The translations under genes were made by a program, and so were the position numbers. This document shows, one piece after another, positions 1 to 13,527 of a DNA stretch of 64,000 bases. The notes under the pieces were generated by a model that saw only the letters and a list, made by a program, of their open reading frames with translations, searched no databases and was not told the origin of the DNA. This DNA comes from Pseudorasbora parva (lineage: Eukaryota; Chordata; Actinopteri; Cypriniformes; Gobionidae). Every line of letters starts with the position of its first letter. Position 1 is the stretch's first letter. The stretch lies in the NCBI RefSeq assembly GCF_024679245.1, contig NC_090177.1, forward strand, positions 40,054,803 to 40,118,802, written 5' to 3'.

Positions 1-492
1 TACGCACACACATCTGAATTAGGGCTGTGCAATTCTGAAGAAATATGTGATATTCGATTTGTGATATGATATTGCTATTAGTGTGTAAAATCTGCTTCAA
101 TTATATTTTATAAAATGACTTAAAAACTGAGAATGATACCATTTATGTCTTTAACATTCATTCTGGGAAAAGAAAGCATCACTACAACAAAAAATTATGT
201 CACAAATCTGACAATATCACTTTAACATCAATGTAAATAAACAAAAAATGTAATGCAAATATTTAAATACCAAAAACTCAAGTACGGTGATGTAGCATGA
301 AATAAACATGATTGAACACTAAAAAAAATGCTGTGAAGGGTGAATTTGAAGATAAAATGGACAAACTATGACCTGCTTACCTGGCGTAACTCTGTTGCTT
401 TTAAATGTGCTATATAAATCAAATTTGACTTGACTTGAAATAACGTTTTTTTGTTTTGTTTAAAGACTTAGACTAAGGACTAGTCACACTTA
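1..492. other. no gene seen; AT-rich
   Basis: AT-rich sequence without coding signal. GGGCTGTGCAATTC near 20 resembles the end of a hAT-type repeat; no partner was identified. Confidence 0.4.
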
Positions 493-1057
493 AGCCCCTT
501 TCACACTGCAAATCGGACCCGCAATATTCCCGGGTCGCCTTCTGTGTGAAAGCACCACGTCCCGGAATTGATTACCAAACTAAACCCGGGTCGGGGACCT
601 AGTAACATTGCAGGGTTTGACCCGGGACGAGCGCTGTGTGAACAAAAGCCGAAACTAACGCCGCAACGTGTACGTAGTTATCGTGCGACTCCTAGAGCTT
701 GTTTTTTCAATAATACAACCCTGCAGTGCCAGAAGAGCTCGTCGGTGTTTTAAACGCAGAGAGTGTTCGTATACAAAAGAAACTAAGATTAAACAAGCAG
801 AAACGTGTACAAACTGGACACAAGTCGAGACCACGGAGCTCCTTACTATCCGCGCTGAAGCTGAGATCGCTCGCCATTATACGTCACATCCGGATGTCAC
901 GTGTCAACTCGACCCGGGACCGTTACGGGTTGTGTGTGAAAGCGCACATATTACGGTATTTCGCTGGCAGTGTGAATGGACCAAATCTAGCGGCCCGGGA
1001 ACAAATGCCGGGTCGCATTATCCGTGTATTTGCCGGAATCGCAGTGTGAAAGGGGCT
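493..1057. mobile_element. Harbinger-like MITE
   Basis: Terminal inverted repeats AGCCCCTTTCACACTGC with 3-bp TTA duplications at 490-492 and 1058-1060. The interior is rich in CCCGGG and CGGGTCG. ORFs within it are chance. Its ends resemble those of the element at 32308-33087. Confidence 0.8.
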
Positions 1058-1060
1058 TTA

Positions 1061-2821
<1,761 letters not shown>

Positions 2822-3125
2822 GTTTAAATGTTTGGGGTCAGTATTAGGATTTAAAGAAATTAATACTTTTATTTAGCAAGGACACATTATACTGATCAAA
2901 AGTGACAGTAAAGACGTCTACAATGTAATTGAATACAAAAAAAAAGTATCACTGTTTCAACTAAAATATGAAGCACCACAACTGTTTTCAACATTGATAA
3001 TAATTATAAATGTTTGTTTTAAATTTAAATAATAAATCACAATAATACTGTTTTTACTGTAGTTTTGATCAAATAAATGCAGCCTTGGTGAGCAAAACAA
3101 TCGTACCGACCCCAAACATTTAAAC
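2822..3125. mobile_element. foldback MITE
   Basis: Ends GTTTAAATGTTTGGGGTC / GACCCCAAACATTTAAAC are perfect inverted repeats. The interior includes GATCAAAAGTGACAGTAAAG, shared with 13208-13527, 33672-33992 and 35700-35793. Confidence 0.8.
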
Positions 3126-3519
3126 ACTAGTGTATGTTTCTTATTGTTGTATTTGGTTACGGTGTCAAACACACACATGGACTATTGGACATGTAAACAT
3201 ACAGTCAATCTTTCATGTATCATTCTTAAAAGTAAATGCAAATGCAATTCAATCACTGCCTGAATTTATTTTTTTCAGATGTGAATGAGGTTGTAACTCT
3301 AGGAAAAAAACAACCTCTGTGTGTACAGAGCAAGATTCATCTCAGAAGAAGTGTGTGCCGTATATAGACGGCGTGTGTACATAGTGTCTTTTTTTTATGC
3401 TAAGTCGAGGGTCTTGTCCATTATATGTGGGGTCTGTATTTAAACTCACTGTCTGCGGGTTAGCCTCTGGTTTGAACAGGTGTCTTGTACCCATTGTGGG
3501 TCTGTTTGCATTGAAAGGT

Positions 3520-3690
3520 AAAGGGACAGTTCAGCCAAAAATAAAAATTGTCATCATTTACTCGCCCTCAAGTTGTTTCAAACCTGAATGAGTTTCTTTC
3601 TTCTGCTGAGCACAAAAGAAGGGATTTTAAAGGTTTTCGGTAACCAAACAGTTGATGAGCTCCATTGACTTCCTTATTAAAAAAATGTTT
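3520..3690 (+). repeat. common cyprinid dispersed repeat
   Basis: Contains GTCATCATTTACTCGCCCTC, AAGTTGTTTCAAACCTGAAT and TGAGTTTCTTTCTTCTGCTG, phrases known from a repeat very frequent in carp and zebrafish genomes. It supports the cyprinid assignment. Confidence 0.7.
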
Positions 3691-4755
3691 TCTCTCTCTC
3701 TCTTACTCCATGCGATGGAAGTCCAGCAGCTGTTAAGTTAACAACATTATTCAAAACAGCTCCAATAATCGAGTCGCGCTCTCTATGCTCTTAACAATAC
3801 TTGTTCCTTTGTCTTTTTGTCCCCATACTTTTTTGCTTCAAATGAAACATGTAATGTGATTCACCTCACAGCTGATTGGCTCGCTTCATGGCTTATAACG
3901 CTAATTCCTATGGGAGAAATTAAAAGGAAAAATGCTAAAAAGGGGGGCGGACAGTAATTCACTGACGTGGTTGTTGAGTAAATGAGGAGTTTTATTTTTT
4001 TTCAGTGGACTATCTTTAATACGAGATTGTCTGATGACGTTTGATGAGTATTCACTCTGAACAAAGCATCCATTATCAGTTTTGAGTCGTGCATAATCAC
4101 TGCTCCGTTCATTTAGTGAGCTGTTGATCCTCATGGAGATGGCACTCTCGCCATCTGTCGGCTGGAATTAGAGGGATTTTTTTCGTCTGGGGAATAGGGT
4201 GATGATTTTGGGGGCGTCCTGAGGTAGGAGGCTTTGGCAGGTGCTAGAGATGGGGATTACAGAAGTGGAGGGTTCTGCTAACACCCCGTGGTTGGGGGCT
4301 GGGTGTTGGCAAACACACGGCATTGTGGGAGGTCTGCAGGTTTAGGTAGCTCTGCTGAACTAGCACAATGAGGATCAAACCACTTGAGCATCTGACATAC
4401 ACACACACACGTCTGTCACACACTGTTGGCTTGTCATGTGGCCCAAGTCTAACCCTGCATCCCTGAAATAGTGAGATTAGAATAGGGTGTTTGAAAGGAA
4501 TTTATTTCTTTTATTTACGGTTAGATTTTCGATGTGTGGATCTGTGCGCAGTCTAAGGGCTAATGCTGCCAGCTTTGTGCTTGGGAGGAGGATTCGGTTC
4601 AGAACTACGAACACAAATGGTCTCAAAAAACTACAAACATGGCGGATGTGTGCGGCTGACAGTTAAGTAGAGAGGTTTAGATAAAGGGGTTTGAGTGGAT
4701 TCATATTCAGCATTCAACCTGATAAAAATATTTATTTATTGTTAACTGTGTTATA
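3691..4755. other. no gene seen
   Basis: Unassigned sequence with a G-rich TGGGGG stretch around 4200-4310. No splice-flanked coding segment was recognised. Confidence 0.4.
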
Positions 4756-6053
4756 CAGGTCCTTCTAAAAAATTAGAAATTAGTTCATTATTTTCCATAA
4801 TGTAATGATAAAAATTAAACTTTCATATATTTTAGATTCATTGCACACCAACTGAAATATTTCAGGTCTTTTATTGTTTTTTTATTGTTATCATTGACAC
4901 CCTCAAGCGAGAGGGTAAGAAATTTCCGAACGAATAGGCTGTTCCCAGAGTGCTGTATCAAGGCACCTCAGTGGGAAGTCTGTGGGAAGGAAAAAGTGTG
5001 GCAAAAAACACTGCACAACGAGAAGAGGTGACCGGACCCTGAGGAAGATTGTGGAGAAGGACCGATTCCAGACCTTGGGGGACCTGCGGAAGCAGTGGAC
5101 TGAGTCTGGAGTAGAAACATCCAGAGCCACCGTGCACAGGCGTGTGCAGGAAATGGGCTACAGGTGCCGCATTCCCCAGGTCAAGACACTTTTGGGCTAC
5201 AGAGAAGCAGCACTGGACTGTTGATCAGTGGTCCAAAGTACTTTTTTCGGATGAAAGCAGATTTTGCATGTCATTTGGAAATCAAGGTGCCAGAGTCTGG
5301 AGGAAGACTGGGGAGAAGGAAACGCCAAAATGCCTGAAGTCCAGTGTCAAGTACCCACAGTCAGTGATGGTCTGGGGTGCCATGTCAGCTGCTGGTGTTG
5401 ATCCACTGTGTTTTATCAAGGGCAGGGTCAATGCAGCTCACTATCAGGAGATTATGGAGCACTTCATGCTTCCATCTGCTGAAAAGCTTTATGGAGATGA
5501 AGATTTGGTTTTTCAGCACGACCTGGCACCTGCTCACAGTGCCAAAACCACTGGTAAATGGTTTACTGACCATGGTATTACTGTGCTCAATTGGCCTGCC
5601 ACCTCTCCTGACCTGAACCCCATAGAGAATCTGTGGGATATTGTGAAGAGAAAGTTGAGAGACGCAAGACCCGACACTCTGGATGAGCTTAAGGCCGCTA
5701 TCGAAGCATCCTGGGCCTCCAGAACACCTCAGCAGCGCCACAGGCTGATCGCCTCCATGCCACGCCGCACTGAAGCAGTCATTTCTGCAAAAGGATTCCC
5801 CGACCAAGTATTGAGTGCAGAACTGAACATAATTATTTGAAGGTTGACTTTTTTTGTATTAAAAACACTTCGGATGAAATATGCTAATTTGTTGAGATCA
5901 TCATGAAATCCTCAGTATTAAAACAATAAAAGACCTGAAATATTTCAGTTGGTGTGCAATGAATCTAAAATATATGAAAGTTTCATTTTTATCATTACAT
6001 TATGGAAAATAATGCACTTTATCACAATATGCTAATTTTTTAAGAAGGACCTG
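4756..6053 (+). mobile_element. Tc1/mariner element with broken transposase
   Basis: Flanked by TA, with terminal inverted repeats starting CAGGTCCTTCT and ending AGAAGGACCTG; the repeats extend about 130 bp to CAGGTCTTTTATTG. It is a different family from the 30 kb element. The right repeat has a ~20 bp stretch (TAGCATATTGTGATAAAGTG) that aligns poorly to the left repeat, so the ends have diverged. Confidence 0.9.
4919..5840 (+). pseudogene. Tc1 transposase, frameshifted
   Basis: The N-terminal helix-turn-helix reads ISERIGCSQSAVSRHL, preceded by an in-frame TAA at 4916-4918. The GRKKCGKKH segment continues in one frame to about 5224. The catalytic half continues in another frame from about 5142: [27 protein letters not shown]. 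At least one frameshift separates the halves, so it is inactive. Confidence 0.85.
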
Positions 6054-6055
6054 TA

Positions 6056-7835
6056 TTTGCTACAACAATGTGAGCTTTTGCAAAGATACGTTTGGCCATT
6101 CACTTTTAAATGCATCATTTTATCATCATTCTTCACAAAAAGAGTTCATACTTTGAGGGTGTGGTAAAGTAGACGAATATATAAACGATATACATCAAAT
6201 ACGATACACATTCACTTACATTTTGACCTTTGTCACTTTTTTCGCCGACATTCACACTGCTGTGCCGGCAAGCAGCCATGTGACATTGTTGAGGATCTTG
6301 TATTTACGGTTTAATCGTACACAACCATTCAAAAGATTGAAAATAGTACCCTTTTTTTTAATGCTGCTTCATATTTTTAGGTGGAAACCAACATACGTAC
6401 ATCTTTTGTGGCATTATAGATTTTTGTTTCTGGCACTTTTGATCAATTTATCCCTCCTTACTGAATAACAGTGTTTCTTTCAAAAAATATTGAAATCCAT
6501 TTTAATCTAGATAGAAGGATTTATTTATTTTTGCTCATTTATGTTCATGTTTATGCATATTTATGACAGCAATGTCATACAAGCACTCATTTAAGCAGTT
6601 CTGCATTTAGTAAGAGTGACGTGGCGCGGGTGGCCCTCGCATAAATCGCCCCCTTCACTAATTTGTCAGTAATTTAGTGAGTCCACTGTTTGTTTCTGTA
6701 TTTGCCTGGTAAGACATGACCTTTAAAAACCCCTCCGTCTCTCCGTCTCTTCTCATCTCTGCCCCCACCCAACAGCTGCGGCTGCTAAAAGTGATATTCT
6801 GCTCTGGGCACCTAAGATCATTCGTCCTTCCTCTTTCTCGTCATTATTTGCTCTCCCTTCCATGTTGCTTCTTTTCATTTCTCTTTGTGCTTCTGTTCAT
6901 TGTCGCTCTCATGCACAGGCACTTTTAAAAAGGCTTCCTGCATCTTCACATCATCAGAACCAAAATAAATTACAGATATCTGTAAATACTCAGACCTACT
7001 AAAATGTCCTGAATTAGCTTTATCACAGCGTGTTTTTTAACACTCAAATTACTCTTATGTAGGACAGGCTTTTGTTTCAATCCATTGGTTGTTGATTGGA
7101 TGGGGGCAGATCTATATGTGTATGGATGTAGGGGTGTCATTTTATTTTTCACGATTACAGTATCGCAATATCATTATTTTTGCTTTAAATAATGATAAAA
7201 TAATGAGTTTGGGGGCAGGCCAGAGCCAGGGGTTTTGTCTGAGCTATGAATAAAAAAATCATATAATTAATATTTTCTCATTATATTTGTCTTATCTTGT
7301 CCTTTTGGTGTGGAATGAGTAAAGCTGATTTGCTTTTAGGATGACAAAAAACAACAACCTGAAAACAGGCTGATTAATTGTTTTTAGGCTTCTCTACTAA
7401 AAGCGATTGTTAATGTCAAAATGATGGAGATGGCCAATCAAATTAAAGAAGGCGGGGCTTACTGTCATACTGTCACAACGCAATGAGAGTTTGTGGAAAG
7501 ATGTAAGTAGATGTAAGTCTTAGACAGCTGTGATGGAAATGTTCAGCTACCGACAGCAAGAGACTAGTTAGGGATGCAAAATACGCAGATTTTTATGAAA
7601 TTTCACCATTTTGAATTGACTAAATGCGAGCATGATAATTGTTAATTAGTGTGTAATATGTAATTCAGAAATAAATGTGATGGCGAGGCAAAAAACTTTT
7701 GCATTTTCTACATATTAGACATAAGAGTAAGAGTGGATTTAATTTCATTAGCCTACTACAATTAGACCTACAACTTATTTTACCATTCTGATTAATTGAT
7801 TCCCTTAAATCCCTTTTAATCATTTATTCAATTAC

Positions 7836-7837
<2 letters not shown>
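6056..7837. other. no gene seen
   Basis: Pyrimidine-rich 6720-6900 and AT-rich remainder. A hAT-like AGGGGTGTC terminus may begin near 7130. Nothing coding was found. Confidence 0.4.

Positions 7838-7891
<54 letters not shown>
7838..7891 (+). repeat. (TTA)18 microsatellite
   Basis: A pure trinucleotide run ending just before the hAT element at 7910. Confidence 0.93.
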
Positions 7892-7892
<1 letters not shown>

Positions 7893-7909
7893 TATAATTA
7901 TATAAATTA

Positions 7910-9167
7910 TAGGGATGCACCGAATCCAGATTTTTTTGAGGTTCGGCCGAATACCGAATCCACTGGTTAAGATTCTGCCGAATCCGAAACCGAATACCGA
8001 ATCCAACTCCCATCCTCAGTCCATTATCACAGTAAACACATTAATGACATAAACAACGTCCACAGCTGTGTATTGTTAATTTAATTTTAATTTAAAAAAA
8101 AGGCAACATTAGGCCAGGATGACTGTGCCGTATTGCTGTCTGTAGATTCCTTCATGCCCAACTCTTATTCTCTCGGATGGGAAGTTCGGTTCTTTTCCGC
8201 GAAACTGTTCTTTCGGACAGTTCGTTTCAATGAACCGGTTAAAAAAACGGATCACCGCTTCTTTTACGTCCTTACGTAATGACGTCATTTCTATCATACC
8301 GCGGATGAAAATCAATTTTTTTTTTTACAGTCTATGATGAAAATACATTCAAACACATTCATATAAAGTATTTGTAATCAAAACTTAGTATAGTAATAAT
8401 TATTATTGTCATCCATCATCTTCACGTTTTTTAATTCATGTTTTGCAACAGCACTCAATACAGCCACTGTCGTGCAAACTCTGATGTTTTACACAGATTA
8501 AAAAAACTTACATAAATAAAAACATAAATAAACACGCATGCAGTATCTCAGCTCACCGGTTCTCACAGCAAAACATGTCTCAGTTCAGTGAACTGTTGGA
8601 GTTACAACATCTACTTCAAGATATGAGTTTATTTCTAGTCTGAGGGACTGTCACTCATGTCAGAAAGTGAGTAACTATAGTAACTTGTGGGATCAGCGCT
8701 GATTTGAGACGCGAACCGTTTAGAACGATTCAGTCCGATTTGGTGAACTGGTTCGCCCGGATCACTAAAAAGATCCGGTTAAAAAGAACGATTCGTTGGC
8801 GAACCGGACGTCCAGCGGTTATTGTTTAGGGTTCTTCCACCACGAGACAAATCGGCATTGCAGATTGAACATATAGCTCAACTTGAATTGCCTTCTTGTG
8901 ACTGAAAGTACTGCCAAACAACACATTTTCCGTTCACAAGTTCCATTTTCACTCTCTCACAGCCTACTGCATTCGAACGGTCCACCTACTATAGTAAACA
9001 CGGTGCCATAATCAACCGCGGCATCAAGTTCGACCAGTATCGCGTAGCGCAAGCGGGTTTGGCAGAAACCGAATAAAAATTCTAAGGTTTGGCAGAAACT
9101 GAACCCAGTCAAAAAGCCCAATATTCGGCCGAATCCGAACCCGAATCCTGGATTCGGTGCATCCCTA
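7910..9167. mobile_element. hAT element, non-autonomous, with nested repeat
   Basis: Terminal inverted repeat TAGGGATGCACCGAATCCAG is matched at the right end, with an exact 8-bp duplication ATAAATTA on both sides, as expected for hAT. There is no transposase. The interior (about 8160-8815) has its own inverted GAACCGGTT/GAACGATTC-rich segments, suggesting a second, nested element. Confidence 0.88.
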
Positions 9168-9476
9168 ATAAATTATACCTCAAGGTGCTCCCCAAGCACA
9201 AAAGTGAAACTCCGCCTATGACTAGAAATACTACATAAAATGTATGAAAATCAAATGTGTAAAAAAACACTGCATAGTCTTTACTGCGTGAATTATTTTT
9301 CTTATTTAAGGTACAAAAGATTCAGTCAAGAGCAGTGAGAGATTCTCTAAATTTGGACGCTGTCACTTTAAGACCGACTGCACAGATCCAGTATACGCTT
9401 GCGTTTTCTTAACATTCACTTAACACATAAATGACTGTGTTTACTTGTAAAGACTTTGTCACTTTGACACACAGGT

Positions 9477-9809
9477 ATGTTTACACACCGCTAGCCTAGC
9501 TTAGCACAGAGACTGGAGATAAACGGCTCCAGCTAACTACTGCTCAATAAGAGACAAAATAACACCAACATTTTCCTATTTACATGTTGAGATGTGTATA
9601 GTTACATCGTGCACTAAGACCGACGGAGAATGAAAAATTGAGATTTTCTGGGCGGATATAGCTAGGAACTATTCTCTTATTCCTGCGTGATAATCAGGGA
9701 ACGTTGCTGTTGTACCATAAGTGCAGCGGCTCAATGATATTACACAGAGCCTGAAAGCTCTGGGGGATACGGTGAATGAGCTTAAGTCCCAAAAAGTCTG
9801 CGTGTTCCT
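9477..9809. repeat. partial copy of the 56.2-58.1 kb Kolobok-like family
   Basis: Shares ACGGTGAATGAG..AAGTCCCAAAAAGTC and the CCGCTAGCCTAGCTTAGCAC block with 57906-58104, partly rearranged and inverted. The right end retains CCT|TTAA. Confidence 0.6.
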
Positions 9810-10506
9810 TTAAGCAGGATAAAGTATTGAAGAAGTCATACGACACCAGAGAGAAGTCGATCATTTCACCAGAACATGGAGTTATTATATTTTAATTAAA
9901 CGTTACAAGGTCAAAAAACAAACAAAACATATTAAACATATCCATTGTTGAATCTTTCCCAACAGGATCAAAAACTTTAAACCAGCTCATTTATTAAAGG
10001 CTTCAAACCTAATAAGGTCGAATAAAGATCAGAAGGCAGATGTCTATGTAAGCCACTAACCACACACTCATTTTCTGCTAATTTGTAGCAAAGGGTTTGC
10101 CCTACTTTGTCAGTCCTCACACCCTTGTCAACTTTGGTCTTCTTTATTTTGCCCATTCTCTCTCTCCTCTTCCTTGTCTCTCTCAATCCCTCTATTTCCC
10201 TGTCTGCATTAGCATTTGCCAGGATGAATAGGGTCAGTAAGGACGACCGACTCAGTTGATTTGCCTACTCCACAAAGCCACTGTCAGTCCATATAAATCA
10301 TCCTTCAGCCCAGGACGGCAACAAGGGAATGGCAGACGAATGACACTGCAGCCGTGTGTGCGCGTGTACGAAAGGAAGTGTATGCTGCTGCAGATGTGTG
10401 AGTGTGAATGAGGATGTTGCCGGTTTTGTGTTTTCAATATTTGGAGCTCAGTGTCGGCAGCCCCTGTGGGTTCCTCTTTGTTTTTGAGGGTGTTTCAGCC
10501 TCTGAT

Positions 10507-10510
<4 letters not shown>

Positions 10511-10579
<69 letters not shown>
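10511..10579 (+). repeat. (CT)34 microsatellite
   Basis: A pure CT run of about 69 bp. Confidence 0.95.
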
Positions 10580-10582
<3 letters not shown>

Positions 10583-11345
10583 CTCGGTCTCCATATTTAT
10601 TCATATTACATGAAAGCTACTGTTTAAAAGTTTTTTATAATTAATTCATACAAATTGGTCAAATGTGATACATTTATAATTTATAAATATTTATTCTTCA
10701 AATAAATGCTGTTCTTTTGAACTTCCTTTTCCACTATTCCCTTATCCTGAAAAAAAATGCATCATGGTGTCCACAGAAATATTAATGTGCACAGCTGTTG
10801 TCAACACGTAGTATAGTTTTATATATTTATATTCTGTGTAATTTTTGGAGAGTCACTGCTGTTTCAGAAGATGTGTAATAGCGCCCCCTACTGTATAATA
10901 CTGAAAACATGGCTTGCCTGAAAAACTGGTCAATGGCGGGGAAAGAGTTAAAAACGACCAATTCAGGGGCAAGCACCACTCACAATTAACTATTATTTAA
11001 CATGTTAACTAAAATGAAAGTCCATATTTTATTTGTCAGTGAGTAACTATATAGTATAGGTAACTATAATCATATAAGCATGTATAAACCTTTAAATGTA
11101 TGATTTTTACCTTCTTATATTTCAGTTTAAAGTGCAATGAACTTATCACTGCAGGTTGTGACTTTTTTTTATTTAACTTCAAAATGTAAGGCATCATTAA
11201 CTGTAAACATAATGTTTTAATATTAGTGTGTTTAGCTTTTTTAACAGTGTAGTAGTTCAGACTGTAGTAGTTTGAGTCCCAGCTTTCTGGGAGTTTGCAT
11301 GTCCACAGTGCTCCACAATCCAAAAACATGCATGCGTTGTTCATT

Positions 11346-11349
<4 letters not shown>

Positions 11350-11405
<56 letters not shown>
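11350..11405 (+). repeat. (GT)28 microsatellite
   Basis: A pure GT run of 56 bp. Confidence 0.95.
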
Positions 11406-11407
<2 letters not shown>

Positions 11408-12605
11408 CCTAGCCATGTAAAGGGAGAGTTGGGGAACCTACCGCAGAAAAATGGTCAGGCTCTCTTGATGGCTGATCGCCCCCCTCCCTTTTTGTTATTT
11501 CTCCCAGGAAACTCCCATCATTTGTATGGACCAAACCTCATAATATGAATAATCAAATCTATATATAATTCCAAGGTTGTCCAGTTGCCAGATCATGTGT
11601 GAAACACATCCTACTCGCACAATCAACACATACAAATTTGGACCTCATTTGTGACCTTGCTCTGGGAGCCTCGAGCCCTGTTGATACCTGCGCAGGTAGA
11701 AGACACGGAAGCTGAATCAAGCATCACTAGTAGAAATGGGAGAAGTCGGGTGGTGCTCTGGCGAAAAACTAAACAAAATGTACATGAAAACTAATTTGTT
11801 GCACTGATTTGGACAGTGGGAAAAATGCCGTTACTTGGCACATTAAATCACAACGGCACAATCGGAGGCACAGAAGGGACACATACACCCCCCCCCCCCC
11901 CCATCTTATCCTCTCTTCGCTCATAGGTCTCCTGGATTTTGTACCCAAATGTTGACTGGTGTGGTGATTCTAAAGGCTCTGATTGTAGCTAGCGCTCTGT
12001 AGAGAAGTTTGTCCGTTTAGGGCTACCGTAGAAACATGGCAGCACAAAATGGCGACTTCACTGTAAGGAAACGCGCGGTGTGTGTCGATAGAAATTTGGG
12101 GGAAATTTATAATTGCGATTATTCTGGGTAAAATTGCGATTGCGGTTTAAAATGCGATTATAATTATTTTATTTTTTCAAATGAATAGTGTGTGTATATA
12201 ACATTGTGTTTATATATTATGACTGCTAATAATTATGATTTATTACTGCAAAAAAATATTTTTAAAAATAAGAAATATTGCCATTACAATAACATTTAAT
12301 ATCATAATACTAATACTATTAATGTAAACTATGAACATCCACTGCGGGGGGAAAAACTCCTGTACATTGAAGAAAAACAGGGATTGTTCTATTAATGTAT
12401 TATTTTTTTAAGTTTCTTAAGTTTTTAAATGTATTAAGTATTATTTTTCTTCTTATTTATTACCCAAAAGTTTAATTCATACTAAAGGCCAGAGGGCGCC
12501 CTCGAGGGGAAAACGCCACATTTCCCTTAGAGAAGAAATAAGAAATGCATGAGACAGTATTTCACCCCCCCTTTAACACCCTCTTCCTCTCCTCTCTCTC
12601 TGCAG

Positions 12606-12906
12606 ACTCAGCCAGCCATATGTTTACCCTCAGGCCTTCCTGCAACCCAGTCTGGTTCTGCCCGCTCAGGTCAGCTCCTCCAGCACCACCAGCCCTTACC
12701 TCGACTTCAGCTCTGCCTACAACCAGTACGCCTCCTCGGCCTTCGAGCAGTACCCCTACGCCCCCTCGCCAGGCTTCCTCAGCTACATGTACCCTCAGGC
12801 CTCCGCCTCTGCCTCCGCCTCCTCCACGCCCCTGCCCCTTGGAGGCAACCCCACCGCAGCCTTCATCCAGCTTCCTCCTCCTCAGCTCCACTCCGACCGC
12901 CTGTAG
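12606..12906 (+). CDS. rbm38: RBM38/RBM24-type RNA-binding protein, terminal coding exon (partial gene)
   Basis: RBM38 and RBM24 bind AU/GU-rich mRNA elements through one RRM and control mRNA stability, translation and splicing in muscle and stress responses. Only the C-terminal exon is here. A pyrimidine-rich acceptor (CTCTCTCTGCAG) is followed by one base finishing a codon, then 98 codons and TAG at 12904-12906. The protein segment matches the family tail: SQPYVYPQAFLQPSLVLP, SPYLDFSSAYNQY, EQYPYA.SPGF and a Gln-Leu-x-x-Asp-Arg-Leu end (QLHSDRL). The SPY motif and the FIQ..PPQL ending favour RBM38 over RBM24, but the paralogue is not certain. The split first codon agrees with the family junction RTYG|LTPHYVYP. 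No RRM-encoding exon was found in 1-12605, so the rest is probably to the left. A transposon-like terminus ends only 33 bases before the acceptor. Confidence 0.75.
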
Positions 12907-13130
12907 AGCAGCTGAAGCACAGACCGGGTATGCCGAAAATTGCACTGGAGCATCATGGGGGATTGTGACATCATTGTGACTGGGGTCGCATACAAAGGGC
13001 TTCGAGTTTTTCTGCTTTTCATTATCCCTCAATTTAGGGACTCTTTCTCTGATCGGTTACTCTTATGATTAATTATTATATTATTGTCATTACTGGTAGA
13101 TGAAGATTGTTGAAGAACCAATATTAGATG

Positions 13131-13136
13131 AATAAA
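13131..13136 (+). promoter_or_regulatory. candidate polyadenylation signal for the rbm38-like gene
   Basis: AATAAA lies 225 bases after the stop, in a sequence with no recognised repeat (12907-13150). It suggests a short 3' UTR with AT-rich ATTATTATATTATT patches. More distal sites are possible. Confidence 0.45.
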
Positions 13137-13207
13137 CGGTGGATTGCAGGGATTGCGATTCAGACGAATCCAGTGACTGATTATAAACCACAGCTTACAC
13201 ACACACA

Positions 13208-13527
13208 CACACACACTACTGGTCAAATGTTCGGGAGCAGTAGTCTCTGATGCATTTACATTTGGACATTATTATTCTATTTTAATATTCCTGTGATCAA
13301 ATTTCTGAGCGGTCACATGATCCTTCAGAAATCATTCTCATTTGAGGATTTGCTGCTCAGGAAACATTTTGAGTTTTTGTGGAAATGTGATACTTTGATG
13401 AATGCATTAATTTGATCTTTAGTAACATTATAAATATATTTACTGTCACTTCTGATCAGTTTAATGCATCCTTGCTGAATACAAGTATTTATTTCAAGAG
13501 AAGACCAAACTTTTGAGCGGTAGTGTG
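13208..13527. mobile_element. foldback MITE downstream of rbm38-like gene
   Basis: Ends CACACTACTGGTCAAATG / CTTTTGAGCGGTAGTGTG are inverted. It contains CCTTCAGAAATCATTCTCAT and a CACTTCTGATCAGTTTAATG arm; same family as 2822-3125. Confidence 0.72.

Larger units (their letters stand above)
9810..12605. other. no gene exon seen; probably intron or 5' flank of the rbm38-like gene
   Basis: Contains the CT and GT runs, a C16 run near 11887 and GCGATT-rich hAT debris around 12080-12160. I looked for the short upstream exon (family sequence IGVQQLHP...) and did not find it. Confidence 0.4.

Noticed and set aside
12562..13032. Gly/Arg-rich 156-codon frame on minus
   Set aside because: Antisense shadow of the rbm38-like coding exon, whose own frame matches a known family.
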